Below, one piece after another: positions 34,684 to 44,600 of a DNA stretch of 64,000 nucleotides. The notes beneath the pieces are model-generated. The model worked only from the letters and a program-made list of their open reading frames with translations, made no database searches and was not told the DNA's origin. Origin of the DNA: Thinopyrum elongatum (lineage: Eukaryota > Streptophyta > Magnoliopsida > Poales > Poaceae); NCBI GenBank assembly GCA_011799875.1, contig CM022301.1, forward strand, positions 14,031,570-14,095,569, in the 5' to 3' direction. The stretch's first letter is position 1, and every line of letters begins with the position of its first letter. Position numbers and translations under genes: made by a program.

Positions 34684-34834
34684 ACAAGCAAAGTAAAATA
34701 TTTTTGTGTTTTTGATTTTTCATAACAGGAGTAAATAAAAGCAAATGCAAGTAAATGATAATTTATGTGAAGGAACCTTGAAAGTATTTGATGATGTCTC
34801 CCCGGCAACGGTGCCAGAAATTATTTCCGCTACT

Positions 34835-35469
34835 TGTGAGCTACGTTGGGATTTTCCCCGAAGAGGAAGGGTGAAGCAATATAGTAGCGATAAGTATTTC
34901 CCTCAGTGAGAACCAAGGTTTATCTAACCAGTAGGAGAATCACACAAGCACTTCGTTAACAGCACCTACACACATAAGAGCAAATACTTGCACCCAACGC
35001 GAGCAAGAGGGTTGTCAATGCCCTTGGACTCGTTACTTGCAAGGATTAAATCTGGAAATGGTAGATAGATGAATTGCAAAATAAAATAAAGGAAAGTAAA
35101 ATTGCAGCCAGGTAAATTTGGTTTTATTAATATGATTAAAGTAGACCCGAGGGCCATAGTTTTCACTAGAGGCTTCTCTCTCATATATATAGCATACGGT
35201 GGGTAGACAAATAACTGTTGGGCAATTGATAGAAAAGCGCATAGTTATGACGTTATTCATGGCAATGATCATGTATATAGGCATTACGTCCGCGACAACT
35301 AGAATGACTCATGCCTGCATCTACTACTATTACTCCACCCATCAACCGCTATCCAGCATGCATCTAGGGTATTAAGTTCATGACAAACAGAGTAATGCTT
35401 TAGGCAAGACGACATAATGTAAACAAAGTAAGCTCGAGCAATATGAATAAACCCCATCATTTTATCCGG
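34835..35469 (-). repeat. Partial Gypsy LTR (5' LTR of the gag-protease element)
   Basis: It begins on this strand at about 'tgagctacgttggg' and includes 'ttttccccgaagaggaaggg', 'tggttttattaatatgatta' and 'ctactactattactccaccc', recalled from Triticeae Gypsy LTRs. It stops abruptly at 35469, where a satellite monomer starts. The adjacent 'ccggcaacggtgcca' (34802-34816) is the inverted primer-binding region. Confidence 0.6.
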
Positions 35470-35801
35470 GACGGTGTTGGGAGGTGTAGCTATGGGCTGG
35501 GCTATGACAACCACATGAAAAGGTCGACCGGCCAAACCCCGTCCGGCGAAAGTCAAAGGGCTAGATCCGGCGGTCGTCTGTGTCAGGGTTAGACGGGACG
35601 GGGTACCTGGGGGTAGCAATGCCGCCAGGTGTTGTGGTGCACCCTCCTACGCTTGTGGAAGCATGGTGGCAGGCGCAGGCACCCGGCACGCGGCTCCCGG
35701 GTGTGCCCCCCCTCATGGGCGTCGCTGCCGCCGTGTCCTGGAGGGGGGAAACGGCCACGTCGGGCCGACACAGAGGGAATCTTGGGGTGGGTTGGGCCGG
35801 G
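35470..35801 (-). repeat. Single isolated satellite monomer, inverted
   Basis: One complete monomer of about 332 bp reads, on the minus strand, like the array at 41.66-55.6 kb. It carries 'gaaagtcaaagggctag', 'ccggcggtcgtctgtg', 'gggtacctgggggtagcaat', 'cgcttgtggaagcatgg' and 'gggaatcttggggtgggttg'. It contains almost exactly one period. It is fused on the left to the Gypsy LTR and on the right to unrelated DNA. Confidence 0.9.
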
Positions 35802-37618
35802 GGTGGGGGGGTTTGGGGGTTTTTGTATGTTCATGTTAGGGGATTTCATAGATTGTGTTGAGCTACTAATGCTAGAGAGAAGTTGTCTCTCTATCTCCTG
35901 CTGGTCGACCTACGTACTATACGTATAGAGATGACCTCTACACTCCCTAGCTCGTAGACAATGAAGGAAAACCATTAAGTACAACCAGATGCGTCATTAG
36001 CATATACACAGAGAAGTTATCGACCTCCTCCTTCCTTCCGAGAGCTGGGACGGTATCGAACAACGCAGTTTTGTATCTTCTATCCGAAGCTACTCTTAGC
36101 ATACATATATATCAATAAAGAAAAATTCCCCTCCCCTTACCATCCCTAACATCGAGTCCAGTTCCACATGGTATTCTCCGGCTGGATTGATGACGTGGTC
36201 CAGAAAGAATCCCGCCATTCTCTTGTGCTTTTATGCGATCTTGGGTGGTAGGAGTTCATCCCGCATCTGCCAAATCTAATTTGAAGAAGGGGGTCCATCA
36301 TAGATATGACGAAACGCAACACAATGATGGTAATAAAAAAAAAAATTGTGACTAGTAGCTTAATGCACTTCATATGTTTTTCAGAGTAGCCCCGCTTAGA
36401 GGTCGTCGCGTTGGTAGATGTACCGTACTCTAAACGCGTAATCCACAAAAATTATTCCCCCCCTCCCGCCTTCCCTGCCACACCAACCACTTTCTAGAAA
36501 TAGAGGTCAATCAGACTGATAATCCGCATTATACATGGTTATTGATGAACTAGCTAAATCATGGGAGATCGTCGAACTAGCTATAAGTACTTACTTTCGG
36601 GTTGTACCGTCAGCTCCCCCGCAGTCCCGGAAGAATTCTGTGGTAACACTTTCAAACCCTGCGAGACAAAGAAAATAATTACTTGATATCAGGAATGCAC
36701 AAAGTTGCCGATAGGGTGCGCGATAATATCGATTGAACTACTTTGAGCATTTCAGTCATGGCCGCATACTCCTGGGATCTTTTCGTCTTGAGTCTAAGAC
36801 GATTACTAGTCCCTGCTCAACGCTTAATCCTAGAATAAATGTGGAAAGCTATCGCACGGCTGCAACCTCATCAATTACATTACTATAACCTCGAGTAATA
36901 AGGAAACCGAATATGCGAATACATAACACTCACTTGAAAGTTGTATGAAAGAGTCTTTTAATCTTTGTTTTGATTTTTAAGCAATGATTGTAGCAAGTTG
37001 GCCTTGGTTTCTTCTTTTCGCTTATATGTATCGTCCATTCATCTTATGAGATTTGGTGTTAATGACTCCAATATCAGAGATTTGTTCATTTCTGCATATT
37101 CGCCGATCTTCAATCTGCTAATATAGTCAGGTTATTATATAATACATGCAATTAAGAGAGCTAGCTATATATAGGAGAACTTAATTACAGAAGTATAGTA
37201 CTTACAGATAGTAGCAAGTGATGATTTATTTTTCGAGGTCCTTTTGATTGAAAGACTGGAAGAATTCCCCCTCAATGGAATAGACACAATTCAATTCCAA
37301 CGAGGTCGTGCTCCTCTTTTACTCTCCTCTTCAAAATATCCGTCCCAGACTTGCAGGGTGTCCATGTACCACTTATTGAACTCGCTCTCGTTGTTAAGGA
37401 GGATCACCAGGTCTGACGAGAGGCTTCCCTTACTGTTTTGTGTTTCTTCCACCCCATTGTCTCAAAATTTTGCCATCGTCGTCGGCAGGTATTAGCAAGT
37501 ATTGGTACCTCGGGGCCATCTCCCCGGCATGATGTGGCTACCTATAATCGGTGAACCACCTTGAGCGGGGGACGATTGGTTTGCCTGTTCCCGACCTGGG
37601 GAATTTTGTTCGCTACTT
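35802..37618. other. Unassigned DNA, possibly 3' introns of the CACTA ORF
   Basis: No clear domain is seen. Several minus-strand donor or acceptor-like sites (for example near 36930 and 37200) and short coding-like pieces suggest terminal exons or introns of the decayed minus-strand CACTA gene at 37619-39795. I could not trace an exon model. Confidence 0.3.
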
Positions 37619-39795
37619 CTATGAATCTTCTTCTTGTAACCTTTTGTCACTTGAAGTGTTCCCAGACCTGCGCGCTTCCTTCCCCGCCTTTGTAAGATCG
37701 CGGATATGGTTGTCCACCTCGGCGGAGGCGGTGGTGGGTCTCTTCATGTTTCTCACAGTGCGCTTCAATTTCACCGGATCTATATCTCTCCTCAACGGTA
37801 GTGGATTTTTCTTTGCAAAAAAAAAATCCCTCACTTGGGCTTGACAATCTGCGTGTTTTCCCCTCGGTCGATCTCGTATGTAACTTCTTTTTTTTTTTTT
37901 CCCCTTAGAGGATGGCGGGGGTGCGTGAGAGTCGGACCAAATCTGTATTGCCATCTCCCCCTCCTCTGGCTTACTGCTAGACGCCGTGGCTCAGGGCGAA
38001 GAGCGGGCTTGCGAGGCTGTGTCGTGTGCCTTCGTTGGGGGCTTTTCCGAGGGCGTGGGTAGAAGGAGGCGAGTCGGCTACGACGCGCCGAGCAGCTCGA
38101 GCGGCTAGGCTGTCTTCCGTTGTTGCTGATGAGCGGATGAGGAGGCGGGCTGCTCGGACACGCCGGGCGGCAGCGAGAAGGAGGCGGAGTGCCGCCACGT
38201 CGCCCGCAACGCAGCTGGAGGACGGAGGTGGAAGTGCCGCCGCGCCGAGCACCGGGAAGGAGGCGGAGTGCCCTGATCACTCGCAGAAGAGGATGCCCGG
38301 ATGCAGAGGCGGAGATGCCCTGACTACGCCGGGGAGGAGGCGGAGAGCGTCCATTCGGAAGTTGATGAGCTCCTTCCGCCATCGACATGGGACTCTTCTC
38401 AGAGCGAGACCCAGCTGAGTCTCCCCTTCACCGGAGGGTGGATCAAGCTCGAGCATTCCTCAAATCCCTCCGTTATTTCATCGACCATCACAACACCATA
38501 GCCCCTTCTTTCTGGAAAATCGGAAGGCAGTGACAAGTTGCGCCGGGCGTTGAGGAGTGCAACGAGCCGACAGCCCCATTGACTTTGAGGTGCTGCATTG
38601 CGCCCATATGAGGTGTCAATCTTGACACTCCGTATAGCATCCACGGGGTAGCTAGCTGCGAGCACTTGAATTAGGCCTGAAGGAGCTCGGTTGAACCACG
38701 CTGCTTTTCCGCTGAGATTGAGGGGTCAGCTTCTGGGGTAGCTCCGGCAGGTCCTGGCCTCTGACTAAGTATGCTGCTTTTTCCACTACGCGCCTCGTAA
38801 CACCCTGCATCAGCTTCTGCAGTTGCGGATCTTCTCCACTTCCTCCTCCTCTCCCGGTTTTTTGTAAACGGCCCGCCTGCGAGGCCTGGAAACGCCACCC
38901 TTCCACCACGCAACGGAGCCTGGCGTGCCTCTGTTCGTCCAGGTAACTCAGGATCCCGAGGCCTGTGTGAGCTCGTCGTTCTCAGCGTTCTTTCGGAACA
39001 ACGGCCCTTTGCTGCGCTGCGGCGAGTATAACTTCTGAGCTTTCTTGATGGGTATTTTCAAGTTGCTCCTTGTCGTCCAAACGGCACTCACTCCCTGTTT
39101 CAGGGTCCCAGTTCCCCCAACCCCTGAAGAACCAAGTCCCTTGAACGTTCTGTGGCCATTTCAATGTCTCTGGTTCTACCCCTTTATCAAGCAGGTCCTT
39201 CTCATCCTTGTCCCACCCGCCGGGCTTTGAGGTACCACCTTGACCCCTGTCGATGGATACTCCTTCTTTTGTCAAGCATTTTTCTTGTTTGTCGGGCTGA
39301 CATCTTCTTCTTCCTCTTCTCCGATGGTCTTGTGGGCCACAATCTGCGGGCCAGTGGATCTCTTAATCTTACAATCGCCGGTGAATCGGAGTCTCCTTTG
39401 TCACAAACGTTGATTTCAACGCATTCTCCCACCTCCTGAAGATATCTGCCATCTTCTTAAGAGCATGAGCCTTGACCAATGGCTCTATACTGGCTTTATC
39501 GCGGATCCTCCTCTGGCGTAGGGTGAAAATTGCCTTCAGCGCGGTCCAAAATCATCTTTTCTTGCTTTCTGTCTATCGTTGACAAAATACAGCTTGAGGG
39601 CTTCGCTCTTAGGCTTCTTCCATTGGTGGATGCCTGATCGGGATCATGGTTACCCCTAAAAAAGACCCCGCACTGAGCAGAAAATGCTATTCTTGGGTCC
39701 GGCTGGGTTTCAATCGTGTTTGGCCATCGCCCTTGATTGGCTGTGATCGTGAACCTTTCATCTTTGCGCAACCTTTTCTTTCTTGCGGGCCTCAT
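37619..39795 (-). pseudogene. CACTA second-ORF protein (DUF8039-like), decayed
   Basis: Minus-strand fragments in several frames line up, from recall, with the second large ORF of grass CACTA elements. In order: 'DPRIAFSAQCGVFFRG' (39795-39496); 'LKKMADIFRRWENALKSTFV' near 39450; 'LKWPQNVQGTWFFRGWGNWD' with 'PETGSECRLDD' (39275-38982); pieces reading 'NDELTQASGS' and 'NRGTPGSVAWWKGG' near 38990-38900; 'YPVDAIRSVKIDTSYGRN' and 'VVMVDEITEGFEE' (38665-38399); and a Lys-rich tail 'RSYIRDRPRGKHADCQAQVR' (37954-37619). Many frameshifts and stops interrupt it, and an insertion or GC-rich block lies at 37975-38390. The molecular role of this ORF is unknown to me. No transposase accompanies it, so it marks a second, separate CACTA remnant. 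Confidence 0.6.
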
Positions 39796-40320
39796 CTCGT
39801 TACCAAGTTGGCTCTGATCCGGAGGGCTAGAAAAGAAGAACGAAGAGAGTTAATATGTGTACATACCAAAACAATTATGCATCAATTAGCTAGTCCTAGC
39901 ACAGGCTTATTAATTATTAACCCTCGCCGGACTTTGCAACATCTCCTTCCTCCGTTCGCGAGGGGGGGGGTCCACCGGAGCCGTCATCACGGTCTCCTTC
40001 TCCACCTGGCATCCGTCACCGTACCTCATAACATTCCTTTCCACCTCCATTGTTCTATACTGTCACCAAGAGCCTTGCTTCATCACCCTCTCCTTCCGAC
40101 CTCGGTGTCCGTTGAAAACACAAGACATCACCCCCCCACCTTCCGCCGAGGATTATGTCCCCAACACCGGTCTGCTTCGATGTCCTTGCTCGATTCGTTT
40201 TCTGGTTTCTTCTTCTGCAAATATTACAAACAGGCAAATTAATATACAAACATGACAGATGGGAAGTGTATAGGTACTGTAGGGCAAACGTAGCCTAGCT
40301 AGCATTCGACGCTTCTACAT

Positions 40321-40420
40321 TTTGGGGTGGCCTCGACAAGGTGACGTGGGGCTTCTAGGTTTGTTGGGGATGGTAGGACTAGGCAGACGCTTCTATGGTT
40401 TGGGGTGGCCTCGACAACGC
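40321..40420 (+). repeat. Short direct repeat, about 78-bp spacing
   Basis: 'tttggggtggcctcgacaa' occurs at 40321 and 40399, each preceded by 'acgcttcta'. A related 'tttgggtggcctcgag' occurs near 41253. This may be subterminal repeat DNA of the decayed CACTA remnant. Confidence 0.55.
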
Positions 40421-40509
40421 TTCCTAGGGTTTGGGTCGGACGTCCTCTCTCATGAATGTCGACGTCCTGACCGACAAGGGATTTAACAAAATGACGCCAT
40501 TCTGGCTGT

Positions 40510-40945
40510 GCAGAAAATGGTCCATATTTTTCCTGATCTCATCTAACCCTCTATATGGGTCACGTTGTCTAGTGTCAAAGATTCAAGCAAACCATGACTA
40601 TCATCATTAGCCAGAAATGACAGGCGTATAATTGGGACGAAGCTCTTCAAAGTTTTGGAACGGAGTGCCCCCCGATAGCATAATTCGCTTTTTGGTACAA
40701 AGTTCAGGGCAAGAGGCCTTCGAATATTCGAACTATTGGAGCCTTTGCTGAAATTCGTGTACCAAAAGTCGAATTATCTATCCGAACTCCGTTCCACCCA
40801 ACTTTGAATAGCTTCGTAGCTCATACTCCTGTTACTACTTCTCGTCCGACTAATGATAAGCTCATGGATTCTCTTCAATACTTTGACAGACAACGTGACT
40901 ATAGAAGAATATATATATTAGATGAGATCAGAAAAAAATTGGATC
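40510..40945. repeat. Imperfect inverted duplication, arms about 215 bp
   Basis: The two halves are reverse complements around a centre near 40728. Matching points are 'acgaagctcttcaaag' (40637) with 'ctttgaatagcttcgt' (40802-40817), 'cataattcgctttttggtac' with 'gtaccaaaagtcgaattat', 'gtcacgttgtct' with 'agacaacgtgac', and 'ctgatctcatctaa' (40532) with 'ttagatgagatcag' (40918). An open frame in the right arm (40804-41019, 71 residues) is interrupted in the inverted left arm. This is either a foldback element or a local inverted duplication of a gene or transposon fragment. Confidence 0.75.
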
Positions 40946-40999
40946 AACATTGTGCACATCCATATGGGGGCATTCTTGATAAATCTATAATATGTCAAA

Positions 41000-41130
41000 T
41001 TCAAACGTTTGACAGATGATCAATGTTGCCTATGTCAAAATTCAAAGTTTGACATATGATCAAACTTTGATATATGATCAAATGTTGCTATGTCAAAATT
41101 CAACTTTGACCATCTGATCAAACTTTGATA
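41000..41130 (+). repeat. Short tandem phrases (atgtcaaaattcaa / atgatcaaactttga)
   Basis: Phrases such as 'tatgtcaaaattcaa' and 'gatcaaactttgatatatg' recur several times with about 30-60 bp spacing. The sequence is AT-rich with no gene. Confidence 0.6.
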
Positions 41131-41438
41131 TATGTCCCCACACCGTGATATAAAATAATACATGACTTGTTCGGGTGAGAGGGTTGATCGACTCCTCACC
41201 CCCCCTCATTCGAAGTTACCGGGCGGGGGACGTGTAGTTATCGTTCTAAGTGGTTTGGGTGGCCTCGAGAGTTTGTGTCGGGTAGGGGCGGTAGGGGGTA
41301 GGAGATCGACCACGCTGTTTTTTCTAGGGGTTTGGGTGGATCCTCGAGAGTTGGCCCGCCGGTATATCCGAGAGGGGGGTGAACTTTTACCTTAGTAAGC
41401 TTAGAAAAAAAAATGTATCTGGGAGGGGGTGATATCGA

Positions 41439-41663
41439 NNNNNNNNNNNNNNNNNNNNNNNNNNNNNNNNNNNNNNNNNNNNNNNNNNNNNNNNNNNNNN
41501 NNNNNNNNNNNNNNNNNNNNNNNNNNNNNNNNNNNNNNNNNNNNNNNNNNNNNNNNNNNNNNNNNNNNNNNNNNNNNNNNNNNNNNNNNNNNNNNNNNNN
41601 NNNNNNNNNNNNNNNNNNNNNNNNNNNNNNNNNNNNNNNNNNNNNNNNNNNNNNNNNNNNNNN
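41439..41663. other. Assembly gap (225 N)
   Basis: A run of N lies exactly at the left edge of the satellite array. The true size is unknown. Frames crossing it are meaningless. Confidence 0.99.
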
Positions 41664-44600
41664 CAAGCGTAAGAGGGCCCACCGCAACACCTGGCGGCAT
41701 TGCTACCCCCAGCTACCCCCCCCCGTTTAACCCTGCACAAGACGACCGCCGGATCTAGCCCTTTGACTTTCGCAGGACGGGTTTGACCGGTGAACCTTTT
41801 CACGTGGTTGTCATAGCCCCGCCCATAGCGCTAACTCCCAACACCGTCCCGGCCCAACCCACACTAAGATTCCCTCCGTGTTGGCCCGACGTGGCCGTTT
41901 CCCCCCTTCGGGACACGACGACAGTGGCGCCCGTGAGGGGGGTACACCCCGGAGCCGCGTGCCGGGTGCCTGCGCCTGCCACCACGCTTCCACAAGCGTA
42001 AGAGGGCCACCGCAACACCTGGCGGCATTGCTACCCCCAGGTACCCCGTCCCGTCTAACCCTGACACAAACGACCGCCGGATCTCAGCCCTTTGACTTTC
42101 GCAGGACGGGGTTTGACGTGGACCTTTTCACGTGGTTGTCATAGCCCAGCCCATAGCTACACCTCCCAACACCGTCCCGGCCAACCCACCCCAAGATTCC
42201 CTCCGTGTCGGCCCGACGTGGCCGTTTCCCCCCCTCCGGGAAACGGCGGCGGCGACGCCCGTGAGAAGGGGCACACCCGGAGCCGTGTCGGGTGCCTGCG
42301 CCCCCACCATGCTTCCACAAGGTAGGAGGGCCCACCGCAACACCCTGCGGCATTGCTACCCCCAGGTACCCCGTCCGTCAACCCTGGACAAAGACGACCG
42401 CCGGATCTAGCCCTTTGACTTTCGCCGGACGGGGTTTGGTCGGTGGACCTTTTCACTGGTTGTCATAGCCCAGCCCATAGCTACACCTCCCAACACCGTC
42501 CCGGCCCAACCCATCCCAAGATTCCCTCCGTGTCGGCCCGACGTGGCCATTTCCCCCCCTCCGGGACACGGCGGCAGCGACGGCCGTGTGGGGGGCACAC
42601 CCTGGAGTCGCGTGCCGGGTGCCTGCTCCTGCCACCACGCTTCCACAAGCGTAGGAGGGACCAACGCAACAGCTTGCGGCATTGCTACCCCCAGGTACCC
42701 CGTCCCGTCTAACCCTGACAAAGACGACCGTCGGATCTAGCCCTTTGACTTTCGCAGGACGGGGTTTGACCGGTGGACCGTTTCACGTGGTTGTCATAGC
42801 CCAGCCCATAGCTACACCTCCCAACACCGTCCCGGCACAACCCACCCTAAGATTCCCTCCATGTTGGCCCGACGTGGCCGTTTCCCCCCTTCGAGATACG
42901 GCGGCACCGACGCCCGTGAGGGGGGTACACCCCGGAGCCGCGTGCCGGGTGCCTACGCCTGCAACCACGCTTCCACAAGCGTAAGAGGGCCCACCGCAAC
43001 ACCTGGCGGCATTGCTACCCCCCCAGGTACCCCGTCCATTCTAACCCTGACACAAACGACCGCCGGATCTAGCCCTTTGAGTTTCGCAGGACGGGGTTTG
43101 ACTATTGGACCTTTTCACGTGGTTGTCATAGCCCAGCCCATAGCTACACCTCCCAACACCGTCCCGGCCCAACCCACCCCAAGATTCCCTCCGTGTCGGC
43201 CCGACGTGGTCGTTTCCCCCCTCTGGGACATGGCGGCAGCGATGCCCGTGAGGGGGGCACACCCCGGAGCTGCGTGCCGGGTGCCAGCGCCTGCCACCAC
43301 TTTTCCACAAGTGTAGGAGGGCCCACCGCAACACCTGGCGGCATTGCTACCCCCCAGGTACCCCGTCTCGTCTAACCCTGACATAGACGACCGCCAGATC
43401 TAGCCCTTTGACTTTCGCCTGACGGGGTTTGGCCGGTGGACCTTTTCACGTGGTTGTCATAGCCCAGCCCATAGCTACACCTCCCAACACATCCCGGCCC
43501 AACCCATCCCAAGATTCCCTCCGTGTCGCCCGAGTGGCCGTTTCCCCACCTCGGGACAGCGGGGCGCAGCGACGCCCGTGAGGGGGGCACACCCCGGAGC
43601 TGCGTGCCGGGTGCCTGCGCCTGCCACCATGCTTCCACAAGCGTAGGAGGGCCCACCGCAACAGCTGGCGGCATTGCTACCCCTCAGGTAACCCGTCCCA
43701 TCTAACCCTGACACAGACGACCGCCGGATCTAGCCCTTTGACTTTCGCAGGACGGGGTTTGACCGGTGGACCTTTTCACGTGGTTGTCATAGCCCAGCCC
43801 ATAGCTACACCTCCCAACACCGTCCCGGCCCAACCCACCCTAAGATTCCCTCCGTGTTGGCCTGACGTGGCCGTTTCCCCCCTTCGGGACACGGTGGCAG
43901 CGACGCCCGTGAGGGGGGGTACACCCCAGTGCCGCGTGCCTGGTGCCTGCGCCTGCCACCCCGCTTCCACAAGCGTAAGAGGGCCCATCGCAACACCTGG
44001 CGGCATTGCTACCCCCCCCAGTACCCCGTCCCGTCTAACCCTGACACAAACGACCACTGGATCTAGCCCTTTGACTTTCGCAGGACGGGGTTTAACCGTT
44101 GGACCTTTCACGTGGTGTCATAGCCCAGCCCATAGCTACACCTCCAACACCGTCCCGGCCCAAACCACCCCAAGATTCCCTCCGTGTCGGACCGACGTGG
44201 CCGTTTCCCTCCTCCGGGACATGGCGGCAGCGACGCCCATGAGGGGGGGGCACACCCCGGAGCCGCGTGCGGGGTGCCTGCGCCTGCCACCATACTTCCA
44301 CAAGCGTAGGAGGGCCCACCGCAACACCTAGCGGCATTGCTACCGCCCAGGTACCCCGTCCCGTCTAACCCTGTCAAAGACGACCGCCGGATCTAGCCCT
44401 TGACTTTCGCCGGACGGGGTTTGGCCGGTGGACCTTTTCACGTTGTTGTCATAGGCCAGCCCATAGCTACACCTCCCAACACCGTCCCGGCCCAACCCCA
44501 TCCAAGATTCCCTCCGTGTCGGCCCGACGTGGCGTTTCCTGGAACGGCAGGGGCAGCGACACGCGTGAGGGGGGCCACCCCGAGCCGCGTGCCGGGTGCC

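Larger units (their letters stand above)
31547..35469 (-). mobile_element. Gypsy retrotransposon with gag and protease only, truncated
   Basis: In minus orientation, an LTR fragment (35469 to about 34835) is followed by a primer-binding region (34800-34815), gag (34683-33411), protease (33240-32581) and a long non-coding tail. The tail carries 'gggttgcctcccaacaagcg' (32521-32540) and paired 'ggcatccccaagctta' motifs (31857 and 31913). No reverse transcriptase, RNase H or integrase is seen, although the tail is continuous, so the element looks non-autonomous rather than simply cut. From recall it fits the Sabrina/Fatima Gypsy group. The LTR is cut at 35469 by a satellite monomer. Confidence 0.8.
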
